The position numbers were made by a program, and so were the translations under genes. DNA of 64,000 nt. Source: Brevibacillus fulvus. Lineage in GTDB: Bacteria > Bacillota > Bacilli > Brevibacillales > Brevibacillaceae. How positions within the stretch are numbered: the first letter of the stretch is position 1; every line of letters begins with the position of its first letter. The stretch lies in contig NZ_JAFBEB010000009.1 of NCBI RefSeq assembly GCF_016908525.1, positions 80,756 through 144,755 of the forward strand, given 5' to 3'. Positions 17,489 through 26,418 of the stretch are shown one piece after another. The notes below the pieces were generated by a model. The model saw nothing but the letters and a program-made list of their open reading frames with translations. It was not told the DNA's origin and ran no database searches.

Positions 17489-18784
17489 TTGAGTATCGCA
17501 AGCATTCCGTTAACAAGCAAGATCAACATTACCACCGGTTCCCACATTTTGTATTTTTACAATGATTTGCAAGGCTATGTTGAAAACGCCTCCTCATTTA
17601 TCCTGAGCGGAATCCAAATGGGGCAACACGTCATCTTTATCGACAGCCCGGAAAGGTACCAATTGATCCTGGACCAATTGGGAGAGTCCCTGGGGCCTCA
17701 TCAGGACAAGCTGCAATACATCGATCATTATCACTTTTATGAAATGTACGGGGACTTCCATTTCGAAAGAGTCTTGCTTAACCTCAACAACGCGATCAAT
17801 CCTTACATCAGTGAAGCTATCCCGATCAGACTTTGGGGGCACGTCGACTGGGTCGATCAGCCAGGCATCTTAAAAAAACTGCATAGCTACGAGTCTCAGT
17901 GTGACATAACGATTAGCGATCTCGGTTTTTTGACGGTATGTGCATACGATGGCACCTCCGTTCCAGCGGCGATCCAGATTGAAATGATGCGCTCCCATGA
18001 ATATTTGATGACCGATCATGAACTTGTCTTATCCAACTTGTATCCGAAAAACAAGCTGTCCCAGACAACCTTCCCTTCCCTCTCCGTGCAATCGAAAATC
18101 GACACGGAAATGGATTTGTACAAGCAAAAACTCGATTTCGTTCACGTGGTTTCCCATGAAGTACGCAATCCTTTAACGGTCATCCGCGCTTACGCCAGCT
18201 TGCTGCTGGCCAGAGAAACAGACCCCGAAGCCATACAAAAACTGGAAGCTATCATTGATTACGTCAAGTTGATTGACAATGAGTTGACCCATATCATCAA
18301 TACGGAGGAAATGCTGACTTCCGAAGCTTTATGGCGCAAGAAAGTCATCCTGGTCGAATCACTCCTGGAGGAAGTATTGTCGGTGATGCGGGTAAAAGCG
18401 CGCACACAAAATATCAACCTGGATGTCAAACTGGACCTTCCCGTCAATTTGCTGCTCCGCTGCAATGCCAACGGGTTCAAATTGATTGTCTCCAATTTGT
18501 TAAGCAATGCGATCAAATACAGCGACGAAGGCGGCACCGTCCGGTTCACTGCATACGCAACCGACAAACATTTGACGATGATTGTCGAAGATAACGGGAT
18601 TGGCATGAATCAGGAACAAGTAAATATGTTGTTCCGCAAGTACGGGAAAATAAACGAAGAGAAAAGCGGGCAAGGAATTGGCTTGTTCATGGTCAAGAAA
18701 TTGATTGAGAATTTTGAAGGCGAAATTGAAGTAGACAGTCAACTGTATGTCGGGACGACATTTACCGTTTTGCTCCCCATCTAG
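17489..18784 (+). CDS. MEDS-domain sensor histidine kinase
   Basis: About 431 residues. The N-terminal 170 residues form a MEDS-type domain (GSHILYFYNDLQGYVENA, GQHVIFIDSPERY), the ligand-sensing fold named after DcmR-like proteins. The kinase core follows: HisKA with VVSHEVRNPLTV (phospho-His), an N box NLLSNAIKYSDEG, G1 VEDNGIGM and G2 GQGIGLFMVKKLI. No membrane helix is seen, so it is probably cytoplasmic. Of two in-frame TTG codons, that at 17489 is chosen because GGGAGGA ends eight bases before it; the other (17483) is only two bases away. No response regulator is adjacent. Signal unknown. Confidence 0.85.
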   Translation: MSIASIPLTSKINITTGSHILYFYNDLQGYVENASSFILSGIQMGQHVIFIDSPERYQLILDQLGESLGPHQDKLQYIDHYHFYEMYGDFHFERVLLNLNNAINPYISEAIPIRLWGHVDWVDQPGILKKLHSYESQCDITISDLGFLTVCAYDGTSVPAAIQIEMMRSHEYLMTDHELVLSNLYPKNKLSQTTFPSLSVQSKIDTEMDLYKQKLDFVHVVSHEVRNPLTVIRAYASLLLARETDPEAIQKLEAIIDYVKLIDNELTHIINTEEMLTSEALWRKKVILVESLLEEVLSVMRVKARTQNINLDVKLDLPVNLLLRCNANGFKLIVSNLLSNAIKYSDEGGTVRFTAYATDKHLTMIVEDNGIGMNQEQVNMLFRKYGKINEEKSGQGIGLFMVKKLIENFEGEIEVDSQLYVGTTFTVLLPI

Positions 18785-18841
18785 TTGTGTTCATTTCCAG
18801 CAATCTCATATTTTTTGCACCGCCAATCTTTGCTATCCTTA

Positions 18842-19004
18842 GTTTGCCGAAACTTCCATCAATCTCCCATAGATTTGCGGAAGTGCGGGGGACAGCTTTT
18901 CGATGCCGCGGTCAGTAAACGGCCGTTGCAACTGGGGTGAATCGCTTTTGAGCGTAGGGTTGTATCCTCAATCCGAATCCGACAACTAACCTCGTAGGAC
19001 AAAC
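18842..19004 (+). ncRNA. c-di-AMP riboswitch (ydaO-yuaA type)
   Basis: Core elements are in order: GCGGGGGACA near 18885, GGGGTGAATC near 18934, TAGGGTTG near 18955, CCGAATCCGACA near 18972 and CTAACCTCGTAGG near 18985. P1 is formed by GTTTG (about 18842) with CAAAC (19000-19004). This is the usual arrangement of the ydaO class, which senses cyclic di-AMP and commonly controls cell-wall hydrolases. The ribosome binding site AAAAGGAG begins directly after P1, leaving no space for a terminator. Confidence 0.9.
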
Positions 19005-19020
19005 AAAAGGAGTGAACCCA

Positions 19021-19704
19021 ATGAAAAAAAACAGCATGAAAAAATCACTTGCCGCCCTTACGCTGACGCTTGTCGTAGCGAGTCTTTCCACGTCTGCATT
19101 TGCTGCTACTTACAAAGTGCAGGCTAATGATACGTTGTTCAAGATTGCCCAAAAGAAAAGCTTATCCTTGAACAGCTTGATTGCTGCCAATCCGCAATTG
19201 ACAGATGTAAATCGGATCTATCCTGGAATGCGGCTGAATCTTCCCGCCAAGGTTTATTCCACTCCAGCCAAACAGCAACAGCAGTCCCAGCAGCCACAAC
19301 AACAGCAAACTCAGCAGCAAACTGCGTCCGTCAGTGCTTTTGCCAGCCAGGTAGCTGACCTGGTGAATCAAGAGCGGGCAAAAGCAGGTCTGAAACCTTT
19401 GCAAATGGACAGCCAGTTGTCGGCGATGGCGACAGACAAGGCGAAAGATATGGCAAACAACCATTATTTTGATCATAACAGCCCGACATACGGCTCACCT
19501 TTTGAGATGATGGAACAATATGGAATTAATTATTCTTACGCTGGCGAAAACATTGCCATGGGGCAGCGCTCCCCGCAACAAGTAATGGAAGATTGGATGA
19601 ACAGTTCGGGTCACCGCGCCAACATCCTCAATGCCAACTATACAAAAATCGGCGTCGCTTACTATAACGGCTACTGGGTGCAAGAATTCACCAAGAGCCG
19701 TTGA
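19021..19704 (+). CDS. Secreted LysM-CAP domain protein (YkwD-like)
   Basis: About 227 residues from the ATG eight bases after AAAGGAG. A signal peptide (about 1-28, cut after AFA) is followed by one LysM domain (YKVQANDTLFKIAQKKSL to GMRLNLP, about 30-75), which binds peptidoglycan, a Gln-rich linker (about 82-105) and a CAP/SCP domain (about 110-227) with the conserved His of HYFDHNSP and the GENIA and GHRANILN motifs. Bacterial CAP proteins are surface proteins, some linked to spores; enzymatic activity is uncertain. The upstream c-di-AMP riboswitch fits a role in cell-wall remodelling. Confidence 0.92.
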   Translation: MKKNSMKKSLAALTLTLVVASLSTSAFAATYKVQANDTLFKIAQKKSLSLNSLIAANPQLTDVNRIYPGMRLNLPAKVYSTPAKQQQQSQQPQQQQTQQQTASVSAFASQVADLVNQERAKAGLKPLQMDSQLSAMATDKAKDMANNHYFDHNSPTYGSPFEMMEQYGINYSYAGENIAMGQRSPQQVMEDWMNSSGHRANILNANYTKIGVAYYNGYWVQEFTKSR

Positions 19705-19727
19705 GAAGCAACTGCCTAAAACACAAA

Positions 19728-19775
19728 ACATGCAGCCGCTCGCGAGCCGGCTGCATGTTTGTTTATTCTTTTTTC
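19728..19775 (+). terminator. Intrinsic terminator, probably bidirectional
   Basis: 10-bp stem (19728-19737 with 19749-19758) enclosing a small GCTC/GAGC helix, then a long T-rich run on the plus strand. It ends the LysM-CAP gene; the TPR gene converges from the other side. Confidence 0.85.
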
Positions 19776-19790
19776 TTTCTCCGCAGTTGT

Positions 19791-20453
19791 TCATTTCATT
19801 CGCGACAGCAGCGCCCAACGCCGCTCCTGCCGTTTCTTGTATTTCGGAAGTCCGTTGTACACTTCAATCGCCTCCCGAAAGGCGGCCTTGGCCTCATCCT
19901 TTCGCTGCAGCTCCAAATAAAGCTGTCCCATTCTGTAAAAAAGCTCCACCGATGAAGAATGCAGCTGCTTCAAGCTCTCCAAATAGCTCAACGCTTTTGC
20001 CGTATCGCGGTGGGCGAATGCCTGGCTTAAATGAAGAAAAGGTTCGCCATATTTCACGCGGGGGTTTCGCGCCAACGCGAGCCGAATCTGTTCTTCCCCT
20101 TCGGCAATGCGCCCCGTCTTTAACAAACTGATGCCGTAATCAGCCAAAAACTCGGCGGAATCATGCAACGTTTCCTTTATTCCTTCCAGATAGGTCAAAG
20201 CCTGATCGTACTGTTTCTTCTCCATGTAAATACGGGCAGTTTCAAGTTTGGCCGAGGTATCATGCGGATTTACCTTTAAGCTTTGCTTTAATTTCGACAA
20301 GCGATTGTTAAGCTGAATTGGCCTGAACCAATTGGGAAGCAGGCGCACATATCGCAAGTCGACCAAGTACAAGATGACAAGCAACAAAATTATCGCCAAA
20401 AATGGATTGCCTGTCAGCCAAAACAACAACGAAAAAAGGAAAAACTTGCCCAT
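19791..20453 (-). CDS. Membrane-anchored tetratricopeptide repeat protein
   Basis: 220 residues. One strongly hydrophobic stretch at residues 2-30 anchors the protein and is followed by a basic segment. About four TPR units fill residues 65-200 (for example AKLETARIYMEKKQYDQALTYLE residues and VELFYRMGQLYLELQRKDEAKAAFREA near the end). TPR proteins are scaffolds for protein complexes; no specific partner can be named. It is convergent with the LysM-CAP gene and divergent from the TetR gene. The ribosome binding site is GAGGGGA. Confidence 0.75.
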   Translation of the reverse strand: MGKFFLFSLLFWLTGNPFLAIILLLVILYLVDLRYVRLLPNWFRPIQLNNRLSKLKQSLKVNPHDTSAKLETARIYMEKKQYDQALTYLEGIKETLHDSAEFLADYGISLLKTGRIAEGEEQIRLALARNPRVKYGEPFLHLSQAFAHRDTAKALSYLESLKQLHSSSVELFYRMGQLYLELQRKDEAKAAFREAIEVYNGLPKYKKRQERRWALLSRMK

Positions 20454-20558
20454 GCCAATCCCCTCGCATTGTCAAATGACGTGTTTCTTTCTGGTAATCG
20501 TACCACAACTGCGGTTGACCTCCAAATCTGCCATTCTGTTTTGAAATGAGCAAATTAT

Positions 20559-20588
20559 TTGACAGCATTTAAGTTTCTGTAATATTCT
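20559..20588 (+). promoter_or_regulatory. Sigma-A promoter for the TetR gene
   Basis: A perfect TTGACA -35 (20559-20564) and TATTCT -10 (20583-20588), spacer 18 bases. It is followed at 20601-20610 by CATTGGACAG, a ten-base word repeated exactly in the inverted repeat at 21414-21432, which may be an operator half-site. Confidence 0.6.
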
Positions 20589-20681
20589 ATTAGATAAACT
20601 CATTGGACAGATACGAGACAGTTCACGATAATGAAGCTATTCTCGTTCATTATGACTTATTTTTTTGGGCAGGTGTGCAGA

Positions 20682-21278
20682 GTGACAGTCAAGGGCCAGA
20701 ATATCGATCGGCGGATCATCCGGACGAAACAGCTTCTAAAAGAAGCGCTCATCACGTTGATCAACGAAAAAGGGTACGACGCGATTACGGTGCAAGACTT
20801 GGCAGATCGGGCTACCGTCAATCGCGCCACTTTTTATTTGCATTATCACGACAAACAAGATTTGCTGGACCATAGCATGGCTGAAGTGCTGTCCTCTCTG
20901 GAAGAGAGGTTGCGCTCGCTGGCGACTCATCAGCCCGTTGGCGCGACCGCTTTAATCTCACTCTTTGAACACGTCGCCGAACATGCCGATTTTTATGCGG
21001 TCATGCTCGGCAAGCGAGGGTTTCCCGGGTTCATGGCCTCGATGACACAACTGTTTCAAACTTATTTCCAATCGCTGCTGGAGAACTGTTCGAAACATGA
21101 TAACCGTTCCGATGTTCCCAAAGAAATCACGATCCGTTATATTACCTCAGCCTATCTTGGCGTTATTTTATGGTGGCTTGAAAACGGCATGCCCTACCCG
21201 CCGGAATATATGGCTTCCCAATTGTTTACCTTGAGCCGGGCAAAAAGCTTGGCCGGAACCGCCCCATCATCAGTCTGA
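20682..21278 (+). CDS. TetR/AcrR-family regulator (TetR-like C-terminal domain)
   Basis: About 198 residues from the GTG at 20682. The TetR helix-turn-helix is at residues 10-57: TKQLLKEALITLINEKGYDAITVQDLADRATVNRATFYLHY region with FYLHYHDKQDLL. The C-terminal domain resembles the DhaS-like or TetR_C_33 subgroup (HADFYAVMLGKRG). The start is uncertain: in-frame codons exist from 20631 on, but only this GTG has a weak AGGTG six bases upstream. It is upstream of an acyltransferase gene on the same strand, with a hairpin and an inverted repeat between them, so it may control itself and that gene. Inducer unknown. Confidence 0.82.
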   Translation: MTVKGQNIDRRIIRTKQLLKEALITLINEKGYDAITVQDLADRATVNRATFYLHYHDKQDLLDHSMAEVLSSLEERLRSLATHQPVGATALISLFEHVAEHADFYAVMLGKRGFPGFMASMTQLFQTYFQSLLENCSKHDNRSDVPKEITIRYITSAYLGVILWWLENGMPYPPEYMASQLFTLSRAKSLAGTAPSSV

Positions 21279-21342
21279 GGCGGAAAGACAAAGTGACTCC
21301 ATGTTTAGCCAACGGCCGGTTCTTCGGGCCGCATCGCTCATC

Positions 21343-21385
21343 GCGGCCGCGGAAGACGCTCCGGCCGGAGAAGCCGCTTTTTTTT
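21343..21385 (+). terminator. Intrinsic terminator after the TetR gene
   Basis: An outer GCGGC/GCCGC stem (21343-21347 with 21373-21377) encloses the palindrome CTCCGGCCGGAG. It is followed by eight T. Confidence 0.65.
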
Positions 21386-21413
21386 GCAACATACTGCTCT
21401 GCATTCAAACAGT

Positions 21414-21438
21414 GACTGTCCATTGGACAGTCTTTTTT
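21414..21438 (+). promoter_or_regulatory. Inverted repeat before the acyltransferase gene: operator or terminator
   Basis: GACTGTCC-ATT-GGACAGTC (21414-21432) is a perfect 8-bp inverted repeat followed by six T, so it could be a second terminator. Its right half shares the exact ten-mer CATTGGACAG with the tetR leader (20601-20610), so it could also be a TetR operator. Apart from this and the preceding hairpin, the 318 bases between 21279 and 21596 hold nothing recognisable. Confidence 0.55.
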
Positions 21439-21596
21439 GCGGTAATTTATAGGCAGATGGCACCAACAGAGAGTTCCAACAAGCTCCTCGATTGGTACCA
21501 ATCTCATTTGCACTCCCGCCCGCTCTCATGTATTTTTAAAAAATGCACGCTATCCTGTTAAAAGAAGCAAAAATCTCGGATGGGAGAAGATCCATC

Positions 21597-22613
21597 ATGC
21601 CCACAGAAAAGAAGATATTGAAGACGGTATTTTTGATCCAGTTGATCTCTTCTTTTTTGGTAGTGGTCGGCCACTATACAGCTTCTGCGCTTAATTATAC
21701 CGATCATTTTTGGATTCTTGCCCTGAATCAACTAAGTCGTTACGGCACTGTGCTCCTCACGATCGCTACCGGATTTATCACCGCCTACTCCTTCGACCGG
21801 AAGCAACCGCGGTTCGCTCCTTATATCATGGGCAAAATCAAATTTATTTTTGTCCCGTTTGTACTGGCGGGTATTCTGTATCATTATTTGCTGTTTGGCG
21901 GACTGCCGAAAGATCTGCCGGCTTTTCTCAATATTTTGCTGGGGAAAACCGGCGGCCATCTTTACTATATTTTTATGTTATTCCAGTACTACTTGTTTGC
22001 CTATCTGTTTCGCAATCTCATCACAAAACGCAATATCGTTTACTGGCTCCTGCCGTTGATGGGAATGCAGTATCTTTACATCCATGTGTTGCATCACGAG
22101 TGGCTTGGGTTGACGACCCGCCACTTTCTGCCAACCTGGATTTTTACCTTTTATCTTGGGCATACGCTGTATTGGTATCGCGAAAAATTGTTCGCCTGCC
22201 TGCAGCAGCCGCTGTTGCTAGCCGGGGGAACGAGCCTCGTTTTGCTCAGCGCGGTGTTGTTTGTTTTATCGGACACGATGTATGTTGCCGTTCATCTGCG
22301 GTTTGTCCTGGCTACTGCTCTTTCGTTTTTGCTCATGCTGTTTTTGGGGCAACGCATAGTCGATCGGTTGCCGATAGCCTTCCGCAAGGGGTTCACTTAC
22401 TTCATCTACCTGTTTCACTCCGCGTTTATCACCATGTTTAACCGATTTGCGGAAAAATTCGGCGGAGATCTGGAGTGGATCTACGACAATGTTTGGCTGA
22501 CCTTGACTGGCCTGGCCGTAACGTATTTGTCCACCTGTGTGTTTGCCTTGACCATTGTCCGCCTGATGAAAAGAAACCGAACCAGCCAGTCTGTCACCTC
22601 CGTACAAGCGTGA
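21597..22613 (+). CDS. Acyltransferase-3-family membrane protein
   Basis: About 338 residues with roughly ten hydrophobic helices, the pattern of PF01757 (OatA/NodX-like O-acyltransferases). The conserved first-helix His is in VVVGHY near residue 25, and RxPxR-like basic residues occur in RKQPRFAPYIMGK near residue 68. Such enzymes transfer acyl groups to extracellular glycans, peptidoglycan or exopolysaccharides; the acceptor is unknown. The ATG at 21597 follows GGGAGAAG and removes a poorly supported 18-residue extension. Confidence 0.8.
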   Translation: MPTEKKILKTVFLIQLISSFLVVVGHYTASALNYTDHFWILALNQLSRYGTVLLTIATGFITAYSFDRKQPRFAPYIMGKIKFIFVPFVLAGILYHYLLFGGLPKDLPAFLNILLGKTGGHLYYIFMLFQYYLFAYLFRNLITKRNIVYWLLPLMGMQYLYIHVLHHEWLGLTTRHFLPTWIFTFYLGHTLYWYREKLFACLQQPLLLAGGTSLVLLSAVLFVLSDTMYVAVHLRFVLATALSFLLMLFLGQRIVDRLPIAFRKGFTYFIYLFHSAFITMFNRFAEKFGGDLEWIYDNVWLTLTGLAVTYLSTCVFALTIVRLMKRNRTSQSVTSVQA

Positions 22614-22624
22614 CGCATGGAAAA

Positions 22625-22667
22625 GAACCCTGTTTGAACACATTTGACTCGTGTTTAAACAGGGTTC
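22625..22667 (-). terminator. Intrinsic terminator after topB
   Basis: 17-bp stem with a single mismatch (22625-22641 against 22651-22667), followed on the minus strand by TTTT. It lies four bases past the topB stop. Confidence 0.8.
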
Positions 22668-22671
22668 CGTG

Positions 22672-24870
22672 TTATTCGTCGAATTTCAGTTTGGATAAAG
22701 CCTCCATCAACGCCGGGTTTAATGGTTCATTCGCTTCCCGTTCCTGCTTCTTCAAGTACTGGGCCACCTCTTTGCGAGACAGTTTGCCGCTTTTCTCCTT
22801 GGCTCTCCGTTCGGTAAAGGAAGCCAGCTTCTCCTTATAGCCGCACTGACAGACAAACGTTTGGCCGGCTCCCTCGCCGTGCAATTCCAGCCGTTTGTGG
22901 CATTGCGGGCAGCGGGCATTGGTCGTGCGGGCCACTGTTTTGCGGTAGCCGCACTCCCGATCCTGACAAACGAGCATTTTCCCGGTTTTCCCTTTGACTT
23001 CCAGCAGCAGTTTGCCGCACTCCGGACATTTGCTGCGAGTAAGATTGTCGTGTTTAAATTTATGCTGACTGTTCTTGATCTCCAGCACAACCTGTTTGGC
23101 GTATCCTCGCATCTCCCGCAGAAAAGCGTCCTTCGCCAATTGCCCTTTGGCAATCGCGGCCAGCTTTTGCTCCCACTCTGCCGTGAGCGCAGGGGTTTTC
23201 AAATCAGCCGGCACCAATTCCAGCAGTTGTTTGCCCTTCGAGGTAATCGTCAAGTATTTGCCGCGTTTTTCGATCAAAAAGCTTTTGAACAGCTTTTCAA
23301 TAATATCCGCCCGGGTGGCCACGGTGCCAAGTCCGCCCGTTTCATCGAGCGTCCGGGCCAGCTCTTTGGATGATTCGGCCATGTAGCGGGCGGGATTTTC
23401 CATGGCAGACAACAATGTTCCTTCCGTAAACAGCTCCGGCGGCTGCGTCTCTCCTGTGGCCAGGTTGACACCGGTGATCGGCAATATCTCGCCTTTGCTT
23501 ACGTTCGGCAAAAGTTGCTCGCGAATCTCGTCCGCGTCCCCTTCATCCTCTTGCGCCTCTTCATAAGCCTCTTTCCAGCCTTGGGCGATCACGATCTTGC
23601 CTTTGGCGACAAACAACTGGTCGGCGAGTGCCGTTTTGATCGTCGTCTGCTCGTATTCAAACGGCGGCAGCAGGACGGCGAGAAATCTCCTCACGACCAA
23701 ATCATAAATCTTCCGCTCCCGATCGGACAGGTCTGTCAGCGATACACGCTGTTCCGTCGGAATGATTGCATGGTGATCTGACACTTTTTGATCATCGACG
23801 AACGATTTGTTGGCTTTGATTGGCTGTTTCATCACTTTCGCGGCAATCGCGGCATACGGCTTGGCACTGCACGCCTTGATCCGCTCCGGCAGCGTCGCGA
23901 CGATGTCGGATGACAAATAGCGGGAATCCGTCCGCGGATACGTCAGCACTTTATGGCGTTCGTACAGGCTTTGCATCGCCGACAGAGTTTCCTTTGCCGA
24001 AAAGCCGAAGCGCTTGTTAGCTTCTCGCTGCAGCTCGGTCAAATCATACAGCTGCGGGGCGTAGCTTTTCTTCAGCACCTTGTGCACCTCGATGATCTCC
24101 GCTCTTTGCTGTTTGACCGCCTTCGCGATTTTCTCCGCTCTTTGCTGGTCAAAGATGCGGGTCTCCCCCGATTTGGCGTCTTGCCAGTACAGTTTCAGGC
24201 TGCCGCTGGATGCGGTGATGCGGTAATATGTCTTGGGAACAAAGTTGTTTCGCTCTTCTTCCCGCTTGGCGATAATCGCTAGTGTCGGCGTCTGCACTCG
24301 GCCGCAGGAGAGCTGGGCATTGTGTTGACAGGTCAAGGCCCGGGTCGCATTGATCCCGACCAGCCAGTCCGCTTCCGCGCGGGCAACGGCCGAGGCGTAC
24401 AAATTTTCATAAGCCTTGCCGTCCCGCAGCTTCTGAAAGCCATCGCGAATCGCCTTGTCGGTTACGGAGGAAATCCACAGGCGTTTCAGCGGTTTTTTCA
24501 ACTGAATCTTCTCGATAATCCATCGCGCCACCAATTCTCCTTCCCGGCCGGCGTCAGTGGCGATGACGATTTGGTTAACATCTTTGCGCGTCATCTGCGC
24601 TTTGACGATTTGAAACTGCTTGCCGCTCTCCCGGATCACGACCAGCTGCAGCCGCTCGGGCAACAGCGGCAAATCCTCCAACCGCCATGTTTTGTACTGC
24701 TCGCCGTATGCCTCCGGATCTGCCAAGGTCACAAGATGGCCCAACGCCCATGTGACAATATATTGATCTCCTTCAAAAAAACCGTTTCCCTTTTTGGTAC
24801 AGTTGAGAACGCGGGCAATGTCCTTGCCGACTGACGGTTTTTCTGCCAATACCAAGGTTTTGCTCATCAT
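22672..24870 (-). CDS. topB: DNA topoisomerase III, TopB
   Basis: 732 residues, type IA topoisomerase. The TOPRIM domain is at the N-terminus (LVLAEKPSVGKDIARVL and ATDAGREGELVARWI with the acidic triad). The catalytic Tyr lies in LTYPRTDSRYLSSD near residue 310. The C-terminus carries zinc-ribbon-like CxxC pairs (CPECGKLL and CPQCHKRL with partner Cys pairs). It relaxes negative supercoils and decatenates DNA. The start has GGAAGG upstream; two adjacent ATG codons are possible. It is monocistronic by its flanking terminators. Length and layout match the B. subtilis protein. Confidence 0.96.
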   Translation of the reverse strand: MMSKTLVLAEKPSVGKDIARVLNCTKKGNGFFEGDQYIVTWALGHLVTLADPEAYGEQYKTWRLEDLPLLPERLQLVVIRESGKQFQIVKAQMTRKDVNQIVIATDAGREGELVARWIIEKIQLKKPLKRLWISSVTDKAIRDGFQKLRDGKAYENLYASAVARAEADWLVGINATRALTCQHNAQLSCGRVQTPTLAIIAKREEERNNFVPKTYYRITASSGSLKLYWQDAKSGETRIFDQQRAEKIAKAVKQQRAEIIEVHKVLKKSYAPQLYDLTELQREANKRFGFSAKETLSAMQSLYERHKVLTYPRTDSRYLSSDIVATLPERIKACSAKPYAAIAAKVMKQPIKANKSFVDDQKVSDHHAIIPTEQRVSLTDLSDRERKIYDLVVRRFLAVLLPPFEYEQTTIKTALADQLFVAKGKIVIAQGWKEAYEEAQEDEGDADEIREQLLPNVSKGEILPITGVNLATGETQPPELFTEGTLLSAMENPARYMAESSKELARTLDETGGLGTVATRADIIEKLFKSFLIEKRGKYLTITSKGKQLLELVPADLKTPALTAEWEQKLAAIAKGQLAKDAFLREMRGYAKQVVLEIKNSQHKFKHDNLTRSKCPECGKLLLEVKGKTGKMLVCQDRECGYRKTVARTTNARCPQCHKRLELHGEGAGQTFVCQCGYKEKLASFTERRAKEKSGKLSRKEVAQYLKKQEREANEPLNPALMEALSKLKFDE

Positions 24871-24942
24871 AACATCCTTCCATTTCGCTGGTGCGTTCGT
24901 GCTTGCGTATCTATCTATTATAAGGTTTTGCGGCAGGGAAAG

Positions 24943-24974
24943 AAAACAAAAAACGCCGCTCGTACAAGCGACGT
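24943..24974 (-). terminator. Intrinsic terminator after the VCBS-like gene
   Basis: 9-bp stem with one G-U pair (24951-24959 with 24966-24974), followed by TTTTTTG on the minus strand. Confidence 0.8.
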
Positions 24975-24988
24975 TCTTCCCTGGTCGT

Positions 24989-25900
24989 TCATTTCCCGGC
25001 GGTGATCGGATACGTTAGCGTATATTGCGCATCAGTGACTTGCCATTTTCCGCCTCGATAAGCCCAAGTTGAAGCCACTTGCGTAAAGGTCAGCACGTGG
25101 AACGGGCCCCAGACACTTTGCATTCCCCTTAATTCGTATACGCCATCCTGATTCACATCCGTCGGCGTGAGCACGGAAAATGGATCAGAAAAAATATCGG
25201 CCGCATTGCGTTGATTCCCCCGGTTCGGATCGCGATATATATATTTGCCGCTAGCGTCGTACACCTTGGCCTGAATATACTGTTCTTTCAATCCGCTGAC
25301 ATCGACAAGAAAACTTTTGTCCAATACCGGGCTGTACAATTCAGCCTTAAAACCGTCCAAATACTTGCCGGTGATTTTCAGCCCCTGATTTTCCTGCTCC
25401 CCAAAAATGACCGACGGCTTGCCGCTTGTCCAGGTGGCGATCAAGTGGTTGGAGGTGCCGCCGCTGCCTCCGGTTGCTACTGTCACCATCACATCGCCAA
25501 CTTTGTCTCCGCTAAAGTCACCGATAAACATCGACGGCTCGTAACCAGCCAAATACTGGCCAGTCCGCGTGTCGGGAAGAGCAGAGAATTGGCCGCTCTT
25601 TCCGTCCCGCACGACTACACTCAGCGGGCGATAATAGGATGGGTTGTCCGACAAAGGTTTGCCAACCAGCAACACGTCATCCGGGACACGATCGCCGGTC
25701 ACATCGGCGCGCTGCACCTCGACGATAACGGTTCCCTGCGGCAACGTTATGCCGGGGGCCTGGAGCGGTTGTCCAACCTGAAAGTTCTGACGCGCCGGTT
25801 CCCCTTTGGCGGCAATCGCCGGTCCGTTTCCGGCCAGCAGCGAGACGATTGCTGCCAGCGACAGGATTTGTCCGAGTTTTTTTTGCAAGGTCCTATTCAC
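24989..25900 (-). CDS. Secreted protein with FG-GAP/VCBS-like repeats
   Basis: About 303 residues. The GTG at 25900 is chosen since AGAAGGAG ends eight bases before it. A signal peptide (about 1-32, cut after AIAA) is followed by a beta-rich domain with DVTGDRVPDDVLLVG, DFSGDKVGDVMV and DVNQDGVYEL, three Asp-rich calcium-binding-type loops like those of FG-GAP or VCBS repeats. The C-terminus has a TYPI beta strand motif. Similar proteins occur in spore-forming Bacillales as secreted or spore-coat proteins; no enzymatic motif is visible. Confidence 0.7.
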   Translation of the reverse strand: MNRTLQKKLGQILSLAAIVSLLAGNGPAIAAKGEPARQNFQVGQPLQAPGITLPQGTVIVEVQRADVTGDRVPDDVLLVGKPLSDNPSYYRPLSVVVRDGKSGQFSALPDTRTGQYLAGYEPSMFIGDFSGDKVGDVMVTVATGGSGGTSNHLIATWTSGKPSVIFGEQENQGLKITGKYLDGFKAELYSPVLDKSFLVDVSGLKEQYIQAKVYDASGKYIYRDPNRGNQRNAADIFSDPFSVLTPTDVNQDGVYELRGMQSVWGPFHVLTFTQVASTWAYRGGKWQVTDAQYTLTYPITAGK

Positions 25901-26027
25901 AGTAAGCACTCCTTCTGCCAAAACTCATGCTTCAACCTGATCCGGGTGCGGCATGGTCATTGGTTAGGATTCGCAAACGGCCCGTTTTGTATAACCAGCA
26001 CTTGCCAACTGCCGCCCTTTCGCTTAT

Positions 26028-26384
26028 TTATGCTTCCTCACGCAAAAACCAGACCCTGCTGATCAGTCCCTCTTTTACCTCATAGATCGCCAACGCCTGG
26101 AACGGCCCCCGATTCTCCCGTCCCGTCACTTCTTCCAAATCGATGACATAGTTGCCAAATACGGTACGATTCTTGATTTCGGCATGATTGTTCGGGTTTT
26201 CCCGAAACATCTTGGCGTACCGGTCGCGCAAGGCGGCCTCTCCTTTGGCCAGCAATTGACCGCTTGGATGTTCCAGCAGCTCTACCTCTTTGGCGTACGT
26301 TGAGACGAATCCGTCCAAATCCTGCTTGTTATAAAAGTCCAACTGGCGTTGAACCACTTCTTCCGCTCTTTCCTGATGTGCCAT
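26028..26384 (-). CDS. SnoaL/NTF2-like protein
   Basis: About 118 residues from the ATG after GGGAGGA. A cone-shaped SnoaL/NTF2 fold is suggested by the pattern VQRQLDFYNKQDLDGFVSTYAKEVELLEHPSGQLLAKGEAALRDRY in the first half, typical of steroid delta-isomerase-like and polyketide-cyclase-like proteins, with a beta-sheet second half. Substrate and catalysis are unknown. It lies 34 bases downstream of the OsmC gene in the same direction and may share its transcript. Confidence 0.72.
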   Translation of the reverse strand: MAHQERAEEVVQRQLDFYNKQDLDGFVSTYAKEVELLEHPSGQLLAKGEAALRDRYAKMFRENPNNHAEIKNRTVFGNYVIDLEEVTGRENRGPFQALAIYEVKEGLISRVWFLREEA

Positions 26385-26418
26385 GTAATATCCTCCCTGT
26401 TCTCTTTTGTAGTGATGG

